Assembly (NCBI RefSeq): GCF_005503145.1
Contig: NZ_SCNV01000013.1
Span: 62,001-126,000 of the forward strand
Source: Burkholderia sp. 4M9327F10
GTDB lineage: Bacteria; Pseudomonadota; Gammaproteobacteria; Burkholderiales; Burkholderiaceae
Reading direction: 5' to 3'
Length of the DNA stretch: 64,000 bases
Shown piece after piece: positions 61,998-64,000 of the stretch. Within the stretch, counting starts at the first letter, position 1; the number at the start of each line of letters is the position of its first letter. The notes under the pieces were generated by a model. It saw only the letters and a list, made by a program, of their open reading frames with translations. It made no database searches and had not been told where the DNA came from. The position numbers and the translations under genes are program-made.

Positions 61998-62017
61998 CGC
62001 CGGTCTTAAGGCCGGCG
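61998..62017. terminator. Hairpin between convergent hydrolase and SDR genes
   Basis: Arms CGCCGG (61998-62003) and CCGGCG (62012-62017) with an eight-base TCTTAAGG loop, 12 bp after the hydrolase stop. Weak candidate without a T-run. Confidence 0.4.
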
Positions 62018-62089
62018 GCACCTTCGCCGCGGCCTGCAGTGCACGCGCCGCGGCGAGTCCCTCTGCGCCGGGACCCGCGCGGCGCGGCC

Positions 62090-62122
62090 TCAAAGCTGCA
62101 TCAAAGCTGCCTCAAAGCTGAC
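62090..62122. repeat. Three 11-bp tandem repeats over an SDR stop codon
   Basis: TCAAAGCTGCA, TCAAAGCTGCC and TCAAAGCTGAC follow each other directly. The SDR stop (62112-62114, minus strand) lies at the start of the last unit, and the last unit encodes its final residues. Confidence 0.7.
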
Positions 62123-62860
62123 TCATACCGCCATCCGCGATAACTTCCGTGCCGACGATAAATGCCGATTCCGCAGACGAGAGATGCAGCACGGTAGCGG
62201 CAATTTCCTCCGGCGTACCGAAACGACCGAGCGGAATCTGGTTGAGAATTTGCGCCGCCGTCGCTTCCAGCGTTGCGGCGTCGAAACCCAGCTTGCCGTA
62301 GATCGGCGTCTGCACCGGTCCCGGGCTGACCACGTTCACGCGCACACCGCGCGGCAGCAGTTCCGACGACAGCGTCTTCGCCAGCGAGATCAGCGCGGCC
62401 TTGCTCGCTGCATAGACCGACGAACCCGGCATGCCGATGCGCGCATTGATCGAACCGTTCATCACAATCGACGCCCCCGGTTCAACAACGGCAGCAGCGC
62501 CTGGATCTGGAAATAAGCGCCCTTGACGTTGGTGTCGAAGGTCAGATCCCAAAGCACTTCATCCACCTCTGCGAACGGCGCGAACCTGGCGACGCCTGCA
62601 TTGATAAACACGGCATCGAGCCGGATGTTGGCCTGAGCGAGCGTGCTCGCCAGTTCTGCCGCCGCGTCGAGCGAGCCGGCATCATTGCGAATGGCCAGTG
62701 CTTGCGCGCCGAGCACGCGCTTTGCATCTTCGAGCGCGGCAGTATCGCGGCCCGTAATGACCACGCGTGCCCCTTCGGCAGCGAATGCCTTGGCGGTTGC
62801 GAGGCCGATGCCGCTGCTGCCGCCGGTGACGAGTACAGATTTACCTTGAAAGCGAGTCAT
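62112..62860 (-). pseudogene. Short-chain dehydrogenase interrupted by a one-base frameshift
   Basis: The N-terminal half (from ATG 62860: VLVTGGSSGIG near residue 10, FINAGVARF, FDTNVKGAYFQIQALLPLLNRG) and the C-terminal half (SIVMNGSINARIG with the Ser, YAASKAAL with Tyr/Lys, ending DGGMSQL) form one typical 250-residue SDR but lie in different frames. The break is at a run of five C on the plus strand (62474-62478); one more C would restore the join NRGASIVMNGS. Either the gene is inactivated or this is a homopolymer sequencing error. It lies downstream of a sigma-54 activator gene. Confidence 0.8.
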
Positions 62861-62952
62861 GATTCTCTCCAGTGAGTTGGATTCGGTGAGTTACCGTGAA
62901 TGCATGATGCGCTGACCCGGTTCGCTTGCCGTACGACGTGAGCGACGTAGTC

Positions 62953-62969
62953 GTTCGAAATTATCGAAC
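62953..62969. promoter_or_regulatory. Inverted repeat between the sigma-54 activator and the SDR
   Basis: GTTCGA-N5-TCGAAC is a perfect inverted repeat in the 137-bp gap upstream of the SDR start. It is a candidate operator; no matching -24/-12 promoter could be recognised with confidence. Confidence 0.5.
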
Positions 62970-62997
62970 ATTTATCAGAGCTCAAATCTGGCTGAAT

Positions 62998-64000
62998 CTA
63001 TTTCAAGCCGAGCCTCTTGGCCAGCCGGTTGAGGTTCGCGCGATCGAGTCCCAGTTCGCGCGCCGCGGCGGCCCAGTTCTGCTGGTGGCGCTCGAGTGTA
63101 TCGAGCACCATTGTCCGTTCGAACGCGGTGACAGCGCTGCGAAAATCCGCTCCAACAGGCGCTGTTGCACTCGCGTCGGCAACCTGCTCGTTACGCGTCT
63201 CAAGCGGCACGGCGAGCGCAAGATCCGCCGCGCTCAGGGTCAGGATGCGCCGCCGCTCGCGGTTGGCGGCCAGCGCCTTGAGCGCGCTGCGGCCAATCAG
63301 ATGTTCGAGCTCGCGCACATTGCCAGGCCACGGATAGCGTAACAGCGCCGCTTGTGCATCTGCCGCGAGGCGCAGGCTCAACAGGCCGAGCCGCGAGCGG
63401 TTTTCTTCGAGGAAAAAACCCGCCAGCAGCAACACATCCCTGCCCCGCTCGCGCAGCGGCGGCACCCGTAACGGATAAACGCTGAGCCGGTGATAAAAGT
63501 CCGCGCGAAACCGCCCTGCCCGCACTTCCTCGGCAAGATCGCGATTGGTGGCGGCAATCAGGCGCACGTCGACCTTGTGTTCATGGTCTGAACCTATCCG
63601 CTGCAACTGGCCGTTCTGCAACACGCGCAAGAGCTTCGCCTGCACGGCGAGCGGCAATTCGCCGACTTCATCGAGAAACAGCGTGCCGCCATCGGCCAGT
63701 TCGAACTTGCCGCGCCGGTCTGAGGACGCGCCCGAGAACGCCCCGCGCACATGGCCGAACAGTTCGCTTTCGACGAGCGTATCCGGCAACGCGGCGCAAT
63801 TGAGGCTGATGAGAGGCTTGTTGGCCCGCGCCGACAGTGCATGAATCGCGTTGGCCACGAGTTCCTTGCCGACACCGGTCTCGCCGGTGACCAGCACCGT
63901 CAGGTCGCTGGCGGCGACAACTTTGATCTCTTCGAGCAGATGCTGATGCGGCGCGCTGCTGCCGATCATCTCGCGGCGGCTCTGCCCGCTCGCCTGCCGG
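62998..64000 (-). CDS. NorR-like sigma-54-dependent activator (5' end beyond window)
   Basis: 334 codons visible; the frame stays open to the window edge, so the N-terminal sensor domain (GAF in NorR) is missing. AAA+ domain: Walker [12 protein letters not shown], the sigma-54-contacting loop as GAFSGA instead of the usual GAFTGA, Walker [13 protein letters not shown], and sensor [22 protein letters not shown]. The C-terminal Fis-type helix-turn-helix is [25 protein letters not shown]. The match in the AAA+ part is strongest to NorR. It probably activates the downstream SDR through sigma-54 RNA polymerase. Confidence 0.9.
   Translation of the reverse strand, partial: RQASGQSRREMIGSSAPHQHLLEEIKVVAASDLTVLVTGETGVGKELVANAIHALSARANKPLISLNCAALPDTLVESELFGHVRGAFSGASSDRRGKFELADGGTLFLDEVGELPLAVQAKLLRVLQNGQLQRIGSDHEHKVDVRLIAATNRDLAEEVRAGRFRADFYHRLSVYPLRVPPLRERGRDVLLLAGFFLEENRSRLGLLSLRLAADAQAALLRYPWPGNVRELEHLIGRSALKALAANRERRRILTLSAADLALAVPLETRNEQVADASATAPVGADFRSAVTAFERTMVLDTLERHQQNWAAAARELGLDRANLNRLAKRLGLK

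Noticed and set aside
1..64000. Prophage, integrase, tRNA-linked island boundary or plasmid replication genes
   Set aside because: No integrase, phage structural gene, tRNA or replication gene was recognised; the only mobile DNA seen is the IS3 fragment near 51200.

Overview
The window is GC-rich, densely coded DNA from a Burkholderiaceae-type betaproteobacterium, most likely Paraburkholderia or Burkholderia. The clues are a Burkholderia-style trimeric porin (mature N-terminus SVTLYG, terminal Phe), many divergent LysR, TetR and ArsR regulator/target pairs, and large numbers of ABC importers. No rRNA, tRNA, CRISPR array or phage was seen. The organism assignment is inference from gene types, not from a marker gene.

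Positions 1-42751 read as one sulfur-scavenging island. On the left are a truncated SsuC-like permease, an FAD monooxygenase with a peptide-type binding protein, and then a plus-strand run: an FMNH2-type monooxygenase (4163), a DszB-like sulfinate desulfinase (5436), two further peptide-type binding proteins (6571, 9325), an aldo/keto reductase, an amidase, a DszC-like flavoprotein (12511), a porin, a D-2-hydroxyacid dehydrogenase and an SsuD-like monooxygenase (16290). From 17461 to 42751 everything is on the minus strand: a GsiA/Dpp-type importer, SsuCBA, then a six-gene block of a second GsiA/Dpp-type importer followed by a periplasmic sulfate-binding protein and a SulP permease. Beyond that are a cysteine desulfurase overlapping its family 2A encapsulin shell gene, a split YeeE/YedE thiosulfate-type transporter, a second DszC-like enzyme, a TauD-type dioxygenase, and an AprBA-like flavoprotein/ferredoxin pair. 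The parts together could take up organosulfur compounds, sulfate and thiosulfate, release sulfite from C-S bonds, and handle cysteine-derived sulfur inside a protein nanocompartment.

Positions 43065-64000 are a mosaic of small regulator/enzyme units: a DUF3300 lipoprotein; an SDR divergent from a tetR-haloalkane dehalogenase pair with two operator copies; an SDR divergent from a LysR gene; a second TetR with an epoxide-hydrolase-like enzyme and a duplicated operator; an IS3 remnant; a four-gene Csu-type chaperone/usher pilus operon facing a small secreted protein; ArsR plus an Old Yellow Enzyme; GNAT; DedA; LysR divergent from a secreted alpha/beta hydrolase; an SDR broken by a one-base frameshift; and a NorR-like sigma-54 activator cut by the window end.

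The strongest candidates for a poorly described system are the DszB homologue with its catalytic Cys/His/Arg set, embedded among several flavin monooxygenases and duplicated binding proteins, and the placement of an encapsulin/cysteine desulfurase pair within the same island.
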